Source: an uncultured Cytophagales bacterium
GTDB lineage: Bacteria > Bacteroidota > Bacteroidia > Cytophagales > Thermonemataceae
DNA length: 64,000 bases
Direction: 5' to 3'
Assembly (NCBI GenBank): GCA_937911505.1
Contig: CALEMF010000091.1
Coordinates: 52,738 to 116,737 of the forward strand
Shown here piece after piece: positions 53,828 through 63,044 of this stretch. The notes below the pieces were generated by a model. It made no database searches and was not told the origin of the DNA. It saw only the letters and a program-made list of their open reading frames with translations. The first letter of the stretch is position 1. Each line of letters opens with the position of its first letter. The position numbers and the translations under genes were made by a program.

Positions 53828-54367
53828 TTAGGGTTCTGCTACTTCTTCTGTACCAATTAAATTATTGATTTTTTCCATCAGCCTCGTCAGGGCTTCCACT
53901 TCTTCTACACTTTGTATAAGCGCTATTTCTTTACGGTTATGCAGTTGTAGTTTGAGGTCATAAAGCAGTTTATTCTTCAACTTTTTCTTGAGTATAAAAG
54001 CTTCCTGTATCTTATCCACCGACCATTTAATAGGTTTCCCCCACCACAAGGGCTTATGGCGAACCGTAAAGATATATTGATTGATTTTAAATACTGTTTT
54101 ATTACGATAGCCTGCAATGGCGTAATATAAGCTGGGTAGTCCTATCAGCAACATAAGACTAGGTAATAAAAAGAAAAAAGCGGGTGCTTTAGTGGAAGAA
54201 AATAAAAAGACTAAAAGTACTATGGCGAGTAAGTTCCAAAGGATTGAGAAGATCAGTACAAACTGAAATAAGCCATTCCACCAACTTTTTTCAATGACTA
54301 CTTCTCTTTTAGTTTGTGCGAGTTGGTAACTCTTGGAGATAGGAACAAATATTTTTGTTTTTTCCAT
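53828..54367 (-). CDS. Small membrane protein with PH-like cytoplasmic domain
   Basis: ATG 54367 is preferred over the TTG at 54382. Two hydrophobic helices (FQFVLIFSILWNLLAIVLLV and FFFLLPSLMLLIGLPSLYYA) precede a soluble strand-rich tail (FKINQYIFTVRHKPLWWGKP, LLYDLKLQLHNRKEIALIQS) that resembles bacterial PH-like (bPH/YdbT-type) domains in length and pattern. I cannot assign a named family with confidence. It is the first gene of a unit with the glycosylase and DUF763 genes. Confidence 0.6.
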   Translation of the reverse strand: MEKTKIFVPISKSYQLAQTKREVVIEKSWWNGLFQFVLIFSILWNLLAIVLLVFLFSSTKAPAFFFLLPSLMLLIGLPSLYYAIAGYRNKTVFKINQYIFTVRHKPLWWGKPIKWSVDKIQEAFILKKKLKNKLLYDLKLQLHNRKEIALIQSVEEVEALTRLMEKINNLIGTEEVAEP

Positions 54368-54476
54368 GATTGCTAGGTTCAATAAAGGGTCGTTAGGGCT
54401 GATATATAGCAGTAGTCAGATGATTACAACCTAACTACTGCTACTGTATTTCAACTGCCAGTTGTATACTATCCTA

Positions 54477-56138
54477 CTACCGCTTGTCAATCTTTTGGCT
54501 CATCGCATCTGCCATTTTTACTGCTTCAAAAGCATTGACAATACCACCTGACACACTTAACTCTCCAAAAGGCACCATCTCTTTGTTATCAGAGCCGGGT
54601 AAGTTTACTTTGGTTTCTCTGTACTTTACCGAAGACTTCATAAGTATTTCTTTTACTTGCTTCGCAGATAAATCGGGATAGTAAGACATTACCAACGCAG
54701 CTACCCCAGAGGTAGTAGGTGCTGCCATACTGGTACCGCTAAGGGCTTTGTACTTTTGGTCAGGCACTGTGGCGTACAGATCGACCCCTGGAGCAAATAC
54801 ATCCACTTTTGTGCTGCCGTAGTTAGAAAATTCAGCCGTAAATTCAGACCGATCTGCCTTCCAAGAAGAAGCACCAATCTCGAGCCAGTTAGCTGCACTA
54901 GCAGCCTTTCCTTCACGATAGTTTTTATTAGGGAAGTTATTGTTTCTTTCTAGGTCTTTTCCATCGTTTCCAGCCGCGTGCACCAAAAGCACCCCTTTTG
55001 ATTCCGCATAACGTACCGCTTCATCTACCAGTGCTTTATGAGGAGAGTAGCTTTTACCAAAACTCATGTTGATGATCTTCGCGCCATTGTCTACCGCGTA
55101 GCGAATGGCATTGGCAATATCTTTATCTCTTTCATCGCCATCGGGTACCGCCCTAATAGACATAATACGCACATTATTGGCTACCCCTAGCATGCCTATC
55201 TCGTTTTGGCGATTGGCCGCAATAATACCCGCTACGTGGGTACCATGGGTAGCATCAGGACCCGTTACATCGTTGTTACCGTAGTAACGTTCTTCAAGGT
55301 CGCTGTAGTCATCTCCAACAATGTCACGCGGGTCGAAGTCAGGATTATAGCCATATTGTAGGGTGTTGCTAAAGTAATCTTTGGTTTCTTTCATCACTTC
55401 CTCGTTTTCAATTCCCATCATATAAGCATAGTTATAAATGCCCTGCGAGCGTTTTATCTCTTCTTCGGTAGGTTCTACAGCATTTACTTTATCAAAGGTC
55501 AGTTCATCTGTTTTCAAGTACTTTTTCAAGAGCCCTACCGACTGGATGTACATAGTGTAAAATTGATCAAAGCCGCGTTGTTGTTCTTCAATCTCTTTAC
55601 GTTTTTTCTCAAAGTCCTTTTTTACTTCTTGGTAATAAGCGTACTCCTCTTGATTTTTCTTAATGAGTTTACTATCGGGGGTAGCCTCACCATACTTTGC
55701 CTTTAGGCGCACGTACTCTCTTGTGAGCTCATAAGAGTCTTGCTCCACATTCTTTCCATCTGCCCCACCAATGAAGTTCCAGCCGTGTACATCATCTACA
55801 TAGCCGTTTTTATCGTCATCTTTTTGGTTTCCTGCTACTTCGTCTTCATTTACCCAAACAACATCTTTCAGGTCTTCGTGTTCGATGTCTACACCTGAAT
55901 CGATGACGGCTACAATTACTGTCTGTCCTTTTTTATTTTTTAGAAACTTGTACGCTTTTTCGGTACTGACGCCTCTTATCTTATCATCGTTTACATCGAG
56001 GTTGAACCAGTTCTCTGGTGCTTTCTCTTCCTTAGTAGTATCTTGAAAAGCGATCTTTTTCAAATAATTGGGTATTGCCCACAACGCACTTGTTTGCAAG
56101 CAAATCAGGCCTAATAAGCCTATGTGTTTTATACTCAT
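54477..56138 (-). CDS. Subtilisin-like (S8) serine protease
   Basis: A 553-residue protein with a signal peptide (cleaved near LWAIP). The catalytic triad is intact: D80 in VAVIDSGVDIEH, H298 in THGTHVAGIIAA and S470 in LSGTSMAAPTTSG; the oxyanion Asn is N391 in HAAGNDG. A roughly 150-residue insertion rich in charged residues (130-285) lies between Asp and His, larger than in subtilisin and common in Bacteroidota subtilases. There is no C-terminal sorting domain, so it is probably periplasmic. It is the downstream gene of the dcd-M1-yidD cluster, eight bases after yidD. Confidence 0.95.
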   Translation of the reverse strand: MSIKHIGLLGLICLQTSALWAIPNYLKKIAFQDTTKEEKAPENWFNLDVNDDKIRGVSTEKAYKFLKNKKGQTVIVAVIDSGVDIEHEDLKDVVWVNEDEVAGNQKDDDKNGYVDDVHGWNFIGGADGKNVEQDSYELTREYVRLKAKYGEATPDSKLIKKNQEEYAYYQEVKKDFEKKRKEIEEQQRGFDQFYTMYIQSVGLLKKYLKTDELTFDKVNAVEPTEEEIKRSQGIYNYAYMMGIENEEVMKETKDYFSNTLQYGYNPDFDPRDIVGDDYSDLEERYYGNNDVTGPDATHGTHVAGIIAANRQNEIGMLGVANNVRIMSIRAVPDGDERDKDIANAIRYAVDNGAKIINMSFGKSYSPHKALVDEAVRYAESKGVLLVHAAGNDGKDLERNNNFPNKNYREGKAASAANWLEIGASSWKADRSEFTAEFSNYGSTKVDVFAPGVDLYATVPDQKYKALSGTSMAAPTTSGVAALVMSYYPDLSAKQVKEILMKSSVKYRETKVNLPGSDNKEMVPFGELSVSGGIVNAFEAVKMADAMSQKIDKR

Positions 56139-56146
56139 GTGTATTA

Positions 56147-56416
56147 CTATTTATGTATATCAGTTATGTCTATTGCTTTGTGTTGGGTTTCTTTGGGTGG
56201 TACTGGATCATAGCCGCTTCCTCCCCAAGGATGACATCGACCAATGCGCTTTAAACCAAGCCAAGTACCTTTTAAGGCGCCGTGTGTTTTTAGTGCTTCA
56301 ATCATGTACTGTGAGCAAGTAGGGGTGTACCTACAAGCCGCTGGAAACCAAGGAGAGATACCCCACTGGTAGATGCGGACTAAAGTAATCAAAAAGTATC
56401 TCAATAAGGTAATCAT
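56147..56416 (-). CDS. yidD: Membrane protein insertion efficiency factor YidD
   Basis: Short protein with the YidD signature: [51 protein letters not shown]. The conserved Cys residues and the RC(H/N)P(W/F)GG motif are intact. YidD helps YidC-dependent insertion of inner-membrane proteins. The start could also be GTG 56428, which immediately follows the M1 peptidase stop; ATG 56416 gives the more usual N-terminus. Its position between two peptidase genes is unlike the rnpA-yidD-yidC locus in many bacteria. Confidence 0.93.
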   Translation of the reverse strand: MITLLRYFLITLVRIYQWGISPWFPAACRYTPTCSQYMIEALKTHGALKGTWLGLKRIGRCHPWGGSGYDPVPPKETQHKAIDITDIHK

Positions 56417-56428
56417 CGCTTTGGTCAC

Positions 56429-58291
56429 TTATTTTTTAACGGTTCCTTCTACCCCTATGTTTTTTCCTTGTTGGTAGATATTGTTGGAACGCTCTACATC
56501 GGCCATCCGTTCAGTTGGGTCTATCTCTATGGCTACTATCTCACTGGCAGGATGGTTGATCGTCCAAGTGTAAGTAGGATACACCCAACCCCAGTCGCTT
56601 AGTATCACTGTTTCGAGGGCTGGCTCTGTATTTTCTTGTTTTTCTCCACGCATAATTTCTAGTGGGATATAATAGCGTACTAGCTTCCCTCCTTTTAAGG
56701 TGACCCACACATCCAAAGGCATCGGAAATTTTCCTACTTTCTCTAAAGTTACTTTCGTTTTGTTGCCTTCGCCATATACATACTTAATCCCGTAATCAAT
56801 CGTGTGTGTGGTCTCAATCCAATAATTAAAATACCAATCTAGCTCCATGTCGGCTGTTTTTTCCATGACCCGTTTAAAATCTGTAGGGTTGGGATGTTTG
56901 AACTTCCATTTTTCAAAGTAGGCTTTCATGCCCTTTAAAAAAGTCTCGTATCCTACAACGTAACTCAACTGATGCAAAAACAAAGCGCCCATGGCGTAGC
57001 TGCTAATGCCATACGTTCTGTTCTCCTCAAAATGATCAGCATGGGTACTCAAAGGCTCTTGCTTGCCTGACGCGACTAGAAAATAATAAGCACGATAGTT
57101 CCCTGCAAAAGGATTATCGGCATTGGTCTCAAAGAGCTGATCCATCACGTAGTCTTCCGCATAAGTCGTAAAGCCCTCGTCCATCCAAGGATACATCGAC
57201 TCGTTGGTAGCTAGCACACCATAGTACCAGTTGTGAATGGATTCGTGTACTGAAACTCCTACCAAGCTATGCAAAGCGCCTTCACCTACCACGAGCGTTG
57301 CCATAGGGTACTCCATTCCTCCATCACCACCTTGTATAAAAGAAAATTGCTTGTAAGGATACTCTCCAAAAGTTTTATTCATTAGGTTAAAGGACTTTAC
57401 CATATAACCTGGAAGTTTCTCCCAATTGGTGGCTACATTAGGCTGGTAAAGAAAGTGAAGTACCGTTCCATTCTCTAGCGTCCGTTGGGTATGTACATAG
57501 TCGCGGTCGGCCGCCCACATAAAATCGTGTACGTTGGGGGCTTTAAAGTGCCACGTAAGACGACTCCCTTTTGGCCTTTTCACGGCTTTGTCCGCTGCCT
57601 GATAGCCCTTTCCGATATCTTGGGGATTCTGTAAATAACCTGTCCCTCCTAAAGTGTAGGCTGAGTCGATGGTGATTTTTACGTCGAAGTCGCCCCATAC
57701 ACCATGAAACTCTCGCCCAATATAGGGATGTGCATGCCACCCTTCATAATCGTACTCAGCCATTTTAGGGTACCATTGCGACATAGAATAGTCAATGCCC
57801 TCTTTATTATCTCTCCCAGAGCGACGAATTTGTACAGGTACTTGACTCTCAAAGGTCATTTCAAAAGTAGCGGTACTATTCGGTTTAATAGGCTTATTAA
57901 GCGTCACCTCCAAGATAGTTCCTACTACTTCGTAACTTACCGCCTTCCCATCGTGCTTGAGAGAAAGTACTTTATGGTAGCCTATTTCGTCTTCTTTTAG
58001 TTTTGAGATACGATCTTTTACCCTTGCATCAGGATCGGCAATGGTACGAGAGCGTACATCCATCATACTATTGGGTTGAAAAGCATTAAAGTATAAGTGA
58101 TAGAAAACCTTATTGAGTGGATCGGGAGAATTATTGGTATACACAATTTTCTGTTTCCCTTTAAATTGATGTTTACTTACATCAAAGTCGACTTCCATTT
58201 CATAGTTGATGCGTTGCTGCCAGCGTTCCTGTGCGGGAAGCTCTACATACAATAATAACAATCCAATGAGTAAAACATAGATTTTTTGCAT
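56429..58291 (-). CDS. M1-family metallopeptidase
   Basis: A 620-residue secreted peptidase with a signal peptide (cleavage near ELPAQ). The gluzincin motif is complete: HESIHNW (H349, E350, H353) with the third ligand E372 in YPWMDEGFTTYAED. The substrate-binding motif is GGMEYPMATLV. The N-terminal beta domain (30-250) and the terminal domain after the active site are consistent with M1 aminopeptidases of Bacteroidota. It probably releases N-terminal residues from peptides in the periplasm. The yidD start is directly after its stop; dcd is 63 bases upstream. Confidence 0.95.
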   Translation of the reverse strand: MQKIYVLLIGLLLLYVELPAQERWQQRINYEMEVDFDVSKHQFKGKQKIVYTNNSPDPLNKVFYHLYFNAFQPNSMMDVRSRTIADPDARVKDRISKLKEDEIGYHKVLSLKHDGKAVSYEVVGTILEVTLNKPIKPNSTATFEMTFESQVPVQIRRSGRDNKEGIDYSMSQWYPKMAEYDYEGWHAHPYIGREFHGVWGDFDVKITIDSAYTLGGTGYLQNPQDIGKGYQAADKAVKRPKGSRLTWHFKAPNVHDFMWAADRDYVHTQRTLENGTVLHFLYQPNVATNWEKLPGYMVKSFNLMNKTFGEYPYKQFSFIQGGDGGMEYPMATLVVGEGALHSLVGVSVHESIHNWYYGVLATNESMYPWMDEGFTTYAEDYVMDQLFETNADNPFAGNYRAYYFLVASGKQEPLSTHADHFEENRTYGISSYAMGALFLHQLSYVVGYETFLKGMKAYFEKWKFKHPNPTDFKRVMEKTADMELDWYFNYWIETTHTIDYGIKYVYGEGNKTKVTLEKVGKFPMPLDVWVTLKGGKLVRYYIPLEIMRGEKQENTEPALETVILSDWGWVYPTYTWTINHPASEIVAIEIDPTERMADVERSNNIYQQGKNIGVEGTVKK

Positions 58292-58354
58292 TTGCTTATA
58301 AGGTATTTTTTAAGTGAAAACAACGTAGAAAACGAATGTTTTCTACATTTAGTA

Positions 58355-58885
58355 TTAAAAATCTGTATTCTCGAAGTCTTTGTACATCAAACTGGGTTGT
58401 ACACCCTTGTTATGATTGTATTTGGCACTGGTGTATTTTTCGTACTCTCCTTCTATGGCATGGTAGTAGATTTGGCAAATTTCTACATGAGGGTAGATAC
58501 GAATAGGCTGCACACAGAAAATCTCTAAAGTCCAATAGCCTTCGAAGCCAACATCACCAAAGCCTGCAGTTACGTGTACAAACAAACCTAGCCTCCCAAC
58601 TGATGAACGCCCCTCAAGCATCGGAACAAAGCGATGCGTAGCCGTATACTCTTTGGTTCTCCCTAAATAGAGTGTGTTGGTTTGAAGTACCAGTCCTTCT
58701 TCCGGAAGGGTTATTTTTTTATAGTGATTGGGTTGTTTCATATCCAGCACGTCTTCTTCATAAACCAGCAACTCATCGTGTAAACACAAATTATAACTAT
58801 TCGGGTTGAGTTGGCTGGGATCGTAAGGCTCGATGACAATGGCGTCGCCTAAATTTTTTTCAATTTCCTTGCCTGAAAGAATCAT
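58355..58885 (-). CDS. dcd: dCTP deaminase
   Basis: A 176-residue trimeric dUTPase-fold enzyme: LNPNSYNLCLHDELLVY, ATHRFVPMLEGRSSVGRLGL (the RSSxGR motif) and GFGDVGFEGYWTLEI, ending with the flexible C-terminal tail. It converts dCTP to dUTP for thymidylate synthesis. The glutamate catalytic region is intact. A -7 element lies at 58919-58926. It heads the minus-strand dcd-M1-yidD-subtilase cluster. Confidence 0.95.
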   Translation of the reverse strand: MILSGKEIEKNLGDAIVIEPYDPSQLNPNSYNLCLHDELLVYEEDVLDMKQPNHYKKITLPEEGLVLQTNTLYLGRTKEYTATHRFVPMLEGRSSVGRLGLFVHVTAGFGDVGFEGYWTLEIFCVQPIRIYPHVEICQIYYHAIEGEYEKYTSAKYNHNKGVQPSLMYKDFENTDF

Positions 58886-58918
58886 AAGCGATATAGATTA
58901 TCTATTATTCAGTGATTA

Positions 58919-58926
58919 CAAACTTA
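58919..58926 (-). promoter_or_regulatory. Putative -7 element (TAAGTTTG) for dcd
   Basis: Exact TAnnTTTG match on the minus strand, 34 bases upstream of the dcd start codon. No -33 TTG found at the usual spacing. Confidence 0.4.
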
Positions 58927-59091
58927 GTGATAAATGTTGAATAGTCGTATTAATTTTTGTGCCTTGCACTATTTTTATAAATTACAATATTTGGTTTAGA
59001 ATACGGGGAATAGTACATTTACAACTTCGTTTTTCATACAGTACAATATAATACGCTTATAGCTTTCAACACCAGAACTTTATAGCTATTT

Positions 59092-60756
59092 ATGAATACC
59101 CCCAATCCTACCCGCCCTGCGCACCCAAAAGGCCTTTATTTACTATTCTTAACAGAAATGTGGGAGCGCTTCGGTTACTACCTGATGATTGGTATTCTTT
59201 TCCTTTATATGACGAAAGCAGATGGATTGGGCTTAGAAAAAGGAAACGCCAATGACATTTATGGCACTTACTTGGCACTCGTGTACCTCACGCCCTTTCT
59301 TGGAGGACTACTTGCAGACAGGGCTTTCGGCTACCGTAAAACCATCATTTTAGGAGGTACGCTTATGGCGGCGGGTTACCTTACCCTTGTCATTCCGGGA
59401 GAAAACGCTTTTTTCACAGCTCTTTTTCTTATTATTATTGGGAACGGCTTCTTTAAGCCTAATATTTCTACTTTATTAGGAAATCTCTACAACGATCCTG
59501 CCTACGTTGCGCTGAAAGACAGAGGCTATAACATCTTTTATATGGGGATCAATGTAGGGGCTTTTGTGTGTAACTTCGTAGCCGCTTACTTGCGCCAAAA
59601 CTATGGTTGGGGCTGGGCCTTTGGCGCAGCAGGCGTAGGAATGCTAATTGGACTGGTAATCTTTATTGTTGGGCAAAAGCAGGTAAAAGAGGCAGATGTG
59701 CTCAAGCCTACACAACCAGAAGATATGCCTTTAGCGCGTATATTTAGTACGATTATCCTACCCGCTTTGGCGGCAGCCTTACTGGGTTACTTTGCTTCAG
59801 GATTATTAGGGATGAAATACCTGTTGGGCTCAAAAACGAATGATGCTTTCCTATTTGCTTGCGTACCTATTATATATTTCTTTGCGCGCATTTACTACAA
59901 GGCGCCTGTAAAAGATAAGCGACCGCTAGGCGTACTTTTCTACGTTTTTGGGGTCGTAGTCATTTTCTGGATGATCTTCCACCAAAATGGTAATGTCCTA
60001 ACTACTTGGGCGGAGGAATACACGCATCGTGAAGTACCTACCGCCATAGAAGCAACCGCAACGCAATTAAAGTTGGTAGAGGAAGTGGAGGCACAAATAC
60101 AACTCGTTCCGAAAAAGGATGAAGAGGGTCGAGTAGTGATGTACAAATGGGATACGGTAAAGGTAGGTCGCTACCCAGTATACTTAAAAAATCTATCGAG
60201 AGAGGAATGGCCCGCACAAGGGGAAAGCTTAAAGCTGGTTTCTACTGAGATTTTTCAGTCTATTAATCCAGGTTTTGTTATTTTACTTACTCCACTCGTC
60301 ATCGCTTTTTTTAATTTTCTGGCTATGAGAGGCATGGAACCTTCCACCCCTGCTAAAATTGCTTGGGGCTTATTGATTACGGGGCTTTCTACACTTGTCA
60401 TGATTTTGGCAGTAGCCGCTAGTGACAATGGCGTTGAAAAAGCTTCAGCTTGGTGGCTGATTACTTCCTACGGGGTGGTCACGATTGGAGAGCTATTTTT
60501 GAGTCCGATGGGCTTATCCTTGGTTTCCAAACTAAGTCCCCGCCGGCTCACTTCGCTAATGATGGGAGGATGGTTTTTGGCCGTGGCGATTGGGAATAAA
60601 CTGAGCGGCGTAGTAGGTCATATTGGGGCTAATAGTGACGATAAATCGGTTGTCTTCTGGATCAACTTTTCGGGAGCTATGTTTTCTGCCTTGCTCCTCT
60701 TTATTATGCTCAAGCACTTTACACGCATTACAAAAGAGACTACCGGCCGCCTTTGA
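59092..60756 (+). CDS. POT-family proton-coupled peptide transporter
   Basis: A 554-residue transporter with the proton-coupling motif ExxERFxYY (E22, E25, R26, F27 in TEMWERFGYY) and the second POT signature region (GFFKPNISTLLGNLYNDPA, DRGYNIFYMGINVGAFVCN). Twelve to fourteen membrane helices are predicted. Residues about 305-392 form a charged extra-membrane insertion (from TWAEEYTHREVP to STEIFQSINP) between helices 8 and 9 or nearby, much longer than in Gram-positive DtpT. It imports di- and tripeptides using the proton gradient. A paralogue follows after 52 bases. Confidence 0.94.
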   Translation: MNTPNPTRPAHPKGLYLLFLTEMWERFGYYLMIGILFLYMTKADGLGLEKGNANDIYGTYLALVYLTPFLGGLLADRAFGYRKTIILGGTLMAAGYLTLVIPGENAFFTALFLIIIGNGFFKPNISTLLGNLYNDPAYVALKDRGYNIFYMGINVGAFVCNFVAAYLRQNYGWGWAFGAAGVGMLIGLVIFIVGQKQVKEADVLKPTQPEDMPLARIFSTIILPALAAALLGYFASGLLGMKYLLGSKTNDAFLFACVPIIYFFARIYYKAPVKDKRPLGVLFYVFGVVVIFWMIFHQNGNVLTTWAEEYTHREVPTAIEATATQLKLVEEVEAQIQLVPKKDEEGRVVMYKWDTVKVGRYPVYLKNLSREEWPAQGESLKLVSTEIFQSINPGFVILLTPLVIAFFNFLAMRGMEPSTPAKIAWGLLITGLSTLVMILAVAASDNGVEKASAWWLITSYGVVTIGELFLSPMGLSLVSKLSPRRLTSLMMGGWFLAVAIGNKLSGVVGHIGANSDDKSVVFWINFSGAMFSALLLFIMLKHFTRITKETTGRL

Positions 60757-60808
60757 ATTGATTGAATAGACATCAAATAATTGAGATATTTTAAAACTTG
60801 AATGATAT

Positions 60809-62506
60809 ATGACAGACTATACCCTGGATAGAAGTTTCTTGGGCCATCCTAAGGGCTTGGCCATTCTTTTTTTTACTGAAATGTGGGAGCGCTTTAGCTA
60901 CTATGGCATGCGTGCCCTACTCGTCTTGTACATTAGCTCCTCTTTAGAAGATGGCGGCTTGGGCTGGACCAACGCTGAGGCGATCGCCTTGTACGGTTGG
61001 TATACCATGCTAGTGTACGTGATGTCCATTCCAGGGGGTATTCTAGCAGATCGGGTATTTGGGCAGAAAAAAATGGTGATTATAGGGGGCTTTTTGTTGG
61101 TGGCAGGTCACTTGGTACTCGCAGTAGACCATATCTATGCTTTTTTTGCAGGTCTATCATTGATTGTACTAGGTGTAGGCGGTTTAAAGCCTAATATTTC
61201 GACCATGGTTGGAGGTTTGTACAAAGAAGGAGACATTCGCCGTGACAAGGGTTTTACGATTTTCTATATTGGGATCAATTTAGGGGCTTTTATCTCTTCT
61301 ATTCTAGTAGGTTGGGTAGGTGAAACTTACGGTTGGCATTATGGTTTTGGCTTGGCAGGAATTGGTATGTTGATTGGGCAAGCGGTATTTCTATGGGGTA
61401 AAAGATATTTAGAAGGTATCGGTGAGTACGTCGCCTCCTCTAAAACAGCAGGCGTTGATATATCGAAGCCACTGACGAAAGAAGAGAAAGATCGTATGGT
61501 AGTCTTATTTCTTTCTTTCATTATCATTGTTGTCTTTTGGGGCGCTTTTGAACAAGCAGGTGGTTTAATGAACATCTACGCTAGAGAGAAAATAGACCGA
61601 GCCATTAACTTCTTAACTATCAGTGAAATTCCCGCTAGTGTGTTCCAATCGGTAAACGCTTTCTTTATCATTACCTTAGGGGCTTCGGTGGCTTCTTTTT
61701 GGGTAATATGGAAGCAAAGAGGAAGAGAGTCTTCTTCCCTCTTCAAAATGGCCATTGGGACGATCATTATGGGTTTAGGCTTTTTATTTATGGCAGGGGC
61801 TTCGGTAGAAGCAAGTGCTGAACCTTTCGGAAAAGCGGCGATGTATTGGCTTATTTTGGCGTATTTATTCCATACTGTGGGAGAACTTTGTGCTTCGCCA
61901 GTAGCGCTTTCTTTCATTACTAAACTAGCCCCGCTCAAATACGCCTCTATTATGATGGGGGTTTACTTTGCTGCTACAGGATTGGGTAATAAAGTGGCTG
62001 GCTTGATTGGTGAGTCGGCACAAACAGAACCGATTGAGATGACCTACGCTGGTACTCCTCAAGACTTAAAGCCTTACGAAAGTAATTATCAAAACATACA
62101 AGAAGACAAGTCGATTAGCTTTAGGGTGCAAATTTATGAGGCGGACGGACAACTTGTGATGCAACACCTCGAAACCCAAGCTGATATGCGTGCCCTCTTC
62201 CAACTAGAAGAAAAGAATTTAACACGTCTCAAGGAGATCGTAGAAGAACGTGACGCTATACCCAACGCTCCTTTACATGCTTCCTTAGAGCTAGAAAAAG
62301 ACCTAGAGGCTAAAAAAGTAAAGGAAAATAAAGGCGATGGAAAAGACTATGAGGGGAAAATACGGGTGATGGAAGTAGAAAACGAAACTGAGCTCAATAC
62401 CTTTATCTTCATCACTATCTTTACGGTAAGCTTTGGTTTACTGCTAATCTTCTTCCTGAAACCACTGAAACGCTTGACACACGGTGTAGAAGAGAGAGAA
62501 GCTTAA
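60809..62506 (+). CDS. POT-family proton-coupled peptide transporter (tandem paralogue)
   Basis: A 565-residue paralogue with TEMWERFSYYGMRALLVLYI (E24, E27, R28, F29) and GVGGLKPNISTMVGGLY. It lacks the mid-protein insertion of its neighbour but has a different one: about 128 hydrophilic residues (roughly 400-528, from SAQTEPIEMTYAGT to ENETELNTF) before the last membrane helix, FIFITIFTVSFGLLLIFFL. The insertions at different positions suggest an old duplication with separate specialisation. It ends at a strong bidirectional terminator (62511-62548). Confidence 0.93.
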   Translation: MTDYTLDRSFLGHPKGLAILFFTEMWERFSYYGMRALLVLYISSSLEDGGLGWTNAEAIALYGWYTMLVYVMSIPGGILADRVFGQKKMVIIGGFLLVAGHLVLAVDHIYAFFAGLSLIVLGVGGLKPNISTMVGGLYKEGDIRRDKGFTIFYIGINLGAFISSILVGWVGETYGWHYGFGLAGIGMLIGQAVFLWGKRYLEGIGEYVASSKTAGVDISKPLTKEEKDRMVVLFLSFIIIVVFWGAFEQAGGLMNIYAREKIDRAINFLTISEIPASVFQSVNAFFIITLGASVASFWVIWKQRGRESSSLFKMAIGTIIMGLGFLFMAGASVEASAEPFGKAAMYWLILAYLFHTVGELCASPVALSFITKLAPLKYASIMMGVYFAATGLGNKVAGLIGESAQTEPIEMTYAGTPQDLKPYESNYQNIQEDKSISFRVQIYEADGQLVMQHLETQADMRALFQLEEKNLTRLKEIVEERDAIPNAPLHASLELEKDLEAKKVKENKGDGKDYEGKIRVMEVENETELNTFIFITIFTVSFGLLLIFFLKPLKRLTHGVEEREA

Positions 62507-62510
62507 AGAT

Positions 62511-62548
62511 AAAAAGACCTAGCGTACCTTTTACCGCTAGGTCTTTTT
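62511..62548. terminator. Perfect 14-bp bidirectional terminator
   Basis: AAAAAGACCTAGCG pairs perfectly with CGCTAGGTCTTTTT around a 10-base loop, with A and T runs on the two sides. It lies between the convergent second transporter gene and the HxlR gene and can stop transcription from both. Confidence 0.9.
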
Positions 62549-62566
62549 ACATACAATTAGAAAACA

Positions 62567-62938
62567 CTATTTCTCAATCAGTTTTCCTCTCGATTTACTG
62601 ACCATTCTACCCCATTTTGCGATTTCTTCCAACATAGGAATAGTAGAGCGTCCAAATTCAGTGAGGGAATACTCAACCTTTAGAGGTGGTTTTTTAGTGT
62701 AAACCTTTCTACTTACTAAACCATCTTCTTCTAATTGCTTTAACGTTATAGAAAGCATACGTTCCGTGATTTGTGGACAGAGCTTTCTCAACTGACCAAA
62801 ACGAAGGGTCTCTTTCCGCAAATACCAGAGCACCACCGTTTTCCACTTCCCGCCCATAAAACTCATACTAACATCCATCGCACAATGGAAAGTTTTATCA
62901 TTTAACTCTACTAAAATTTCTTTATCATTTAGCCTCAT
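62567..62938 (-). CDS. HxlR-family transcriptional regulator
   Basis: A 123-residue winged-helix protein with the family hallmarks: HCAMDVSMSFMGGKWKTVVL, LRFGQLRKLCPQITERMLSI, LKQLEEDGLVSRKVY and PPLKVEYSLTEFG. The Cys at position 19 is at the site that senses oxidants or electrophiles in YodB/HypR-type members, but this is family knowledge, not shown here. A palindrome at 62956-62973 just upstream is a candidate operator, and the divergent gene encodes an NADP-binding reductase, the usual sort of target. Confidence 0.93.
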   Translation of the reverse strand: MRLNDKEILVELNDKTFHCAMDVSMSFMGGKWKTVVLWYLRKETLRFGQLRKLCPQITERMLSITLKQLEEDGLVSRKVYTKKPPLKVEYSLTEFGRSTIPMLEEIAKWGRMVSKSRGKLIEK

Positions 62939-62955
62939 AATCAGCTTTTTAAAAT

Positions 62956-62973
62956 ACTATCAAAAATGATAGT
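62956..62973. promoter_or_regulatory. Candidate HxlR operator palindrome
   Basis: ACTATCA and TGATAGT form a perfect 7-bp inverted repeat around AAAA. It lies between the hxlR start codon and the -33 box of the divergent reductase promoter, directly next to that box and over the likely hxlR promoter. The size and symmetry fit a dimeric winged-helix regulator. Confidence 0.6.
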
Positions 62974-62975
62974 TA

Positions 62976-63006
62976 TTGCATGAAGAACAAACTATACATA
63001 GCTTTG
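62976..63006 (+). promoter_or_regulatory. Promoter of the NADP-binding reductase gene
   Basis: TTG (62976-62978), 20-base spacer, TAGCTTTG (62999-63006) matches the Bacteroidota primary-sigma consensus. The start codon at 63045 is 38 bases after the -7 element. The adjacent palindrome suggests control by the HxlR protein. Confidence 0.7.
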
Positions 63007-63044
63007 CTACTATAGATAATATAGTATAAATAAACATTAAAAAC

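Noticed and set aside
58286..58528. Plus-strand 80-codon frame over the 3' end of dcd
   Set aside because: Overlaps the conserved dCTP deaminase frame and shows no recognisable features.
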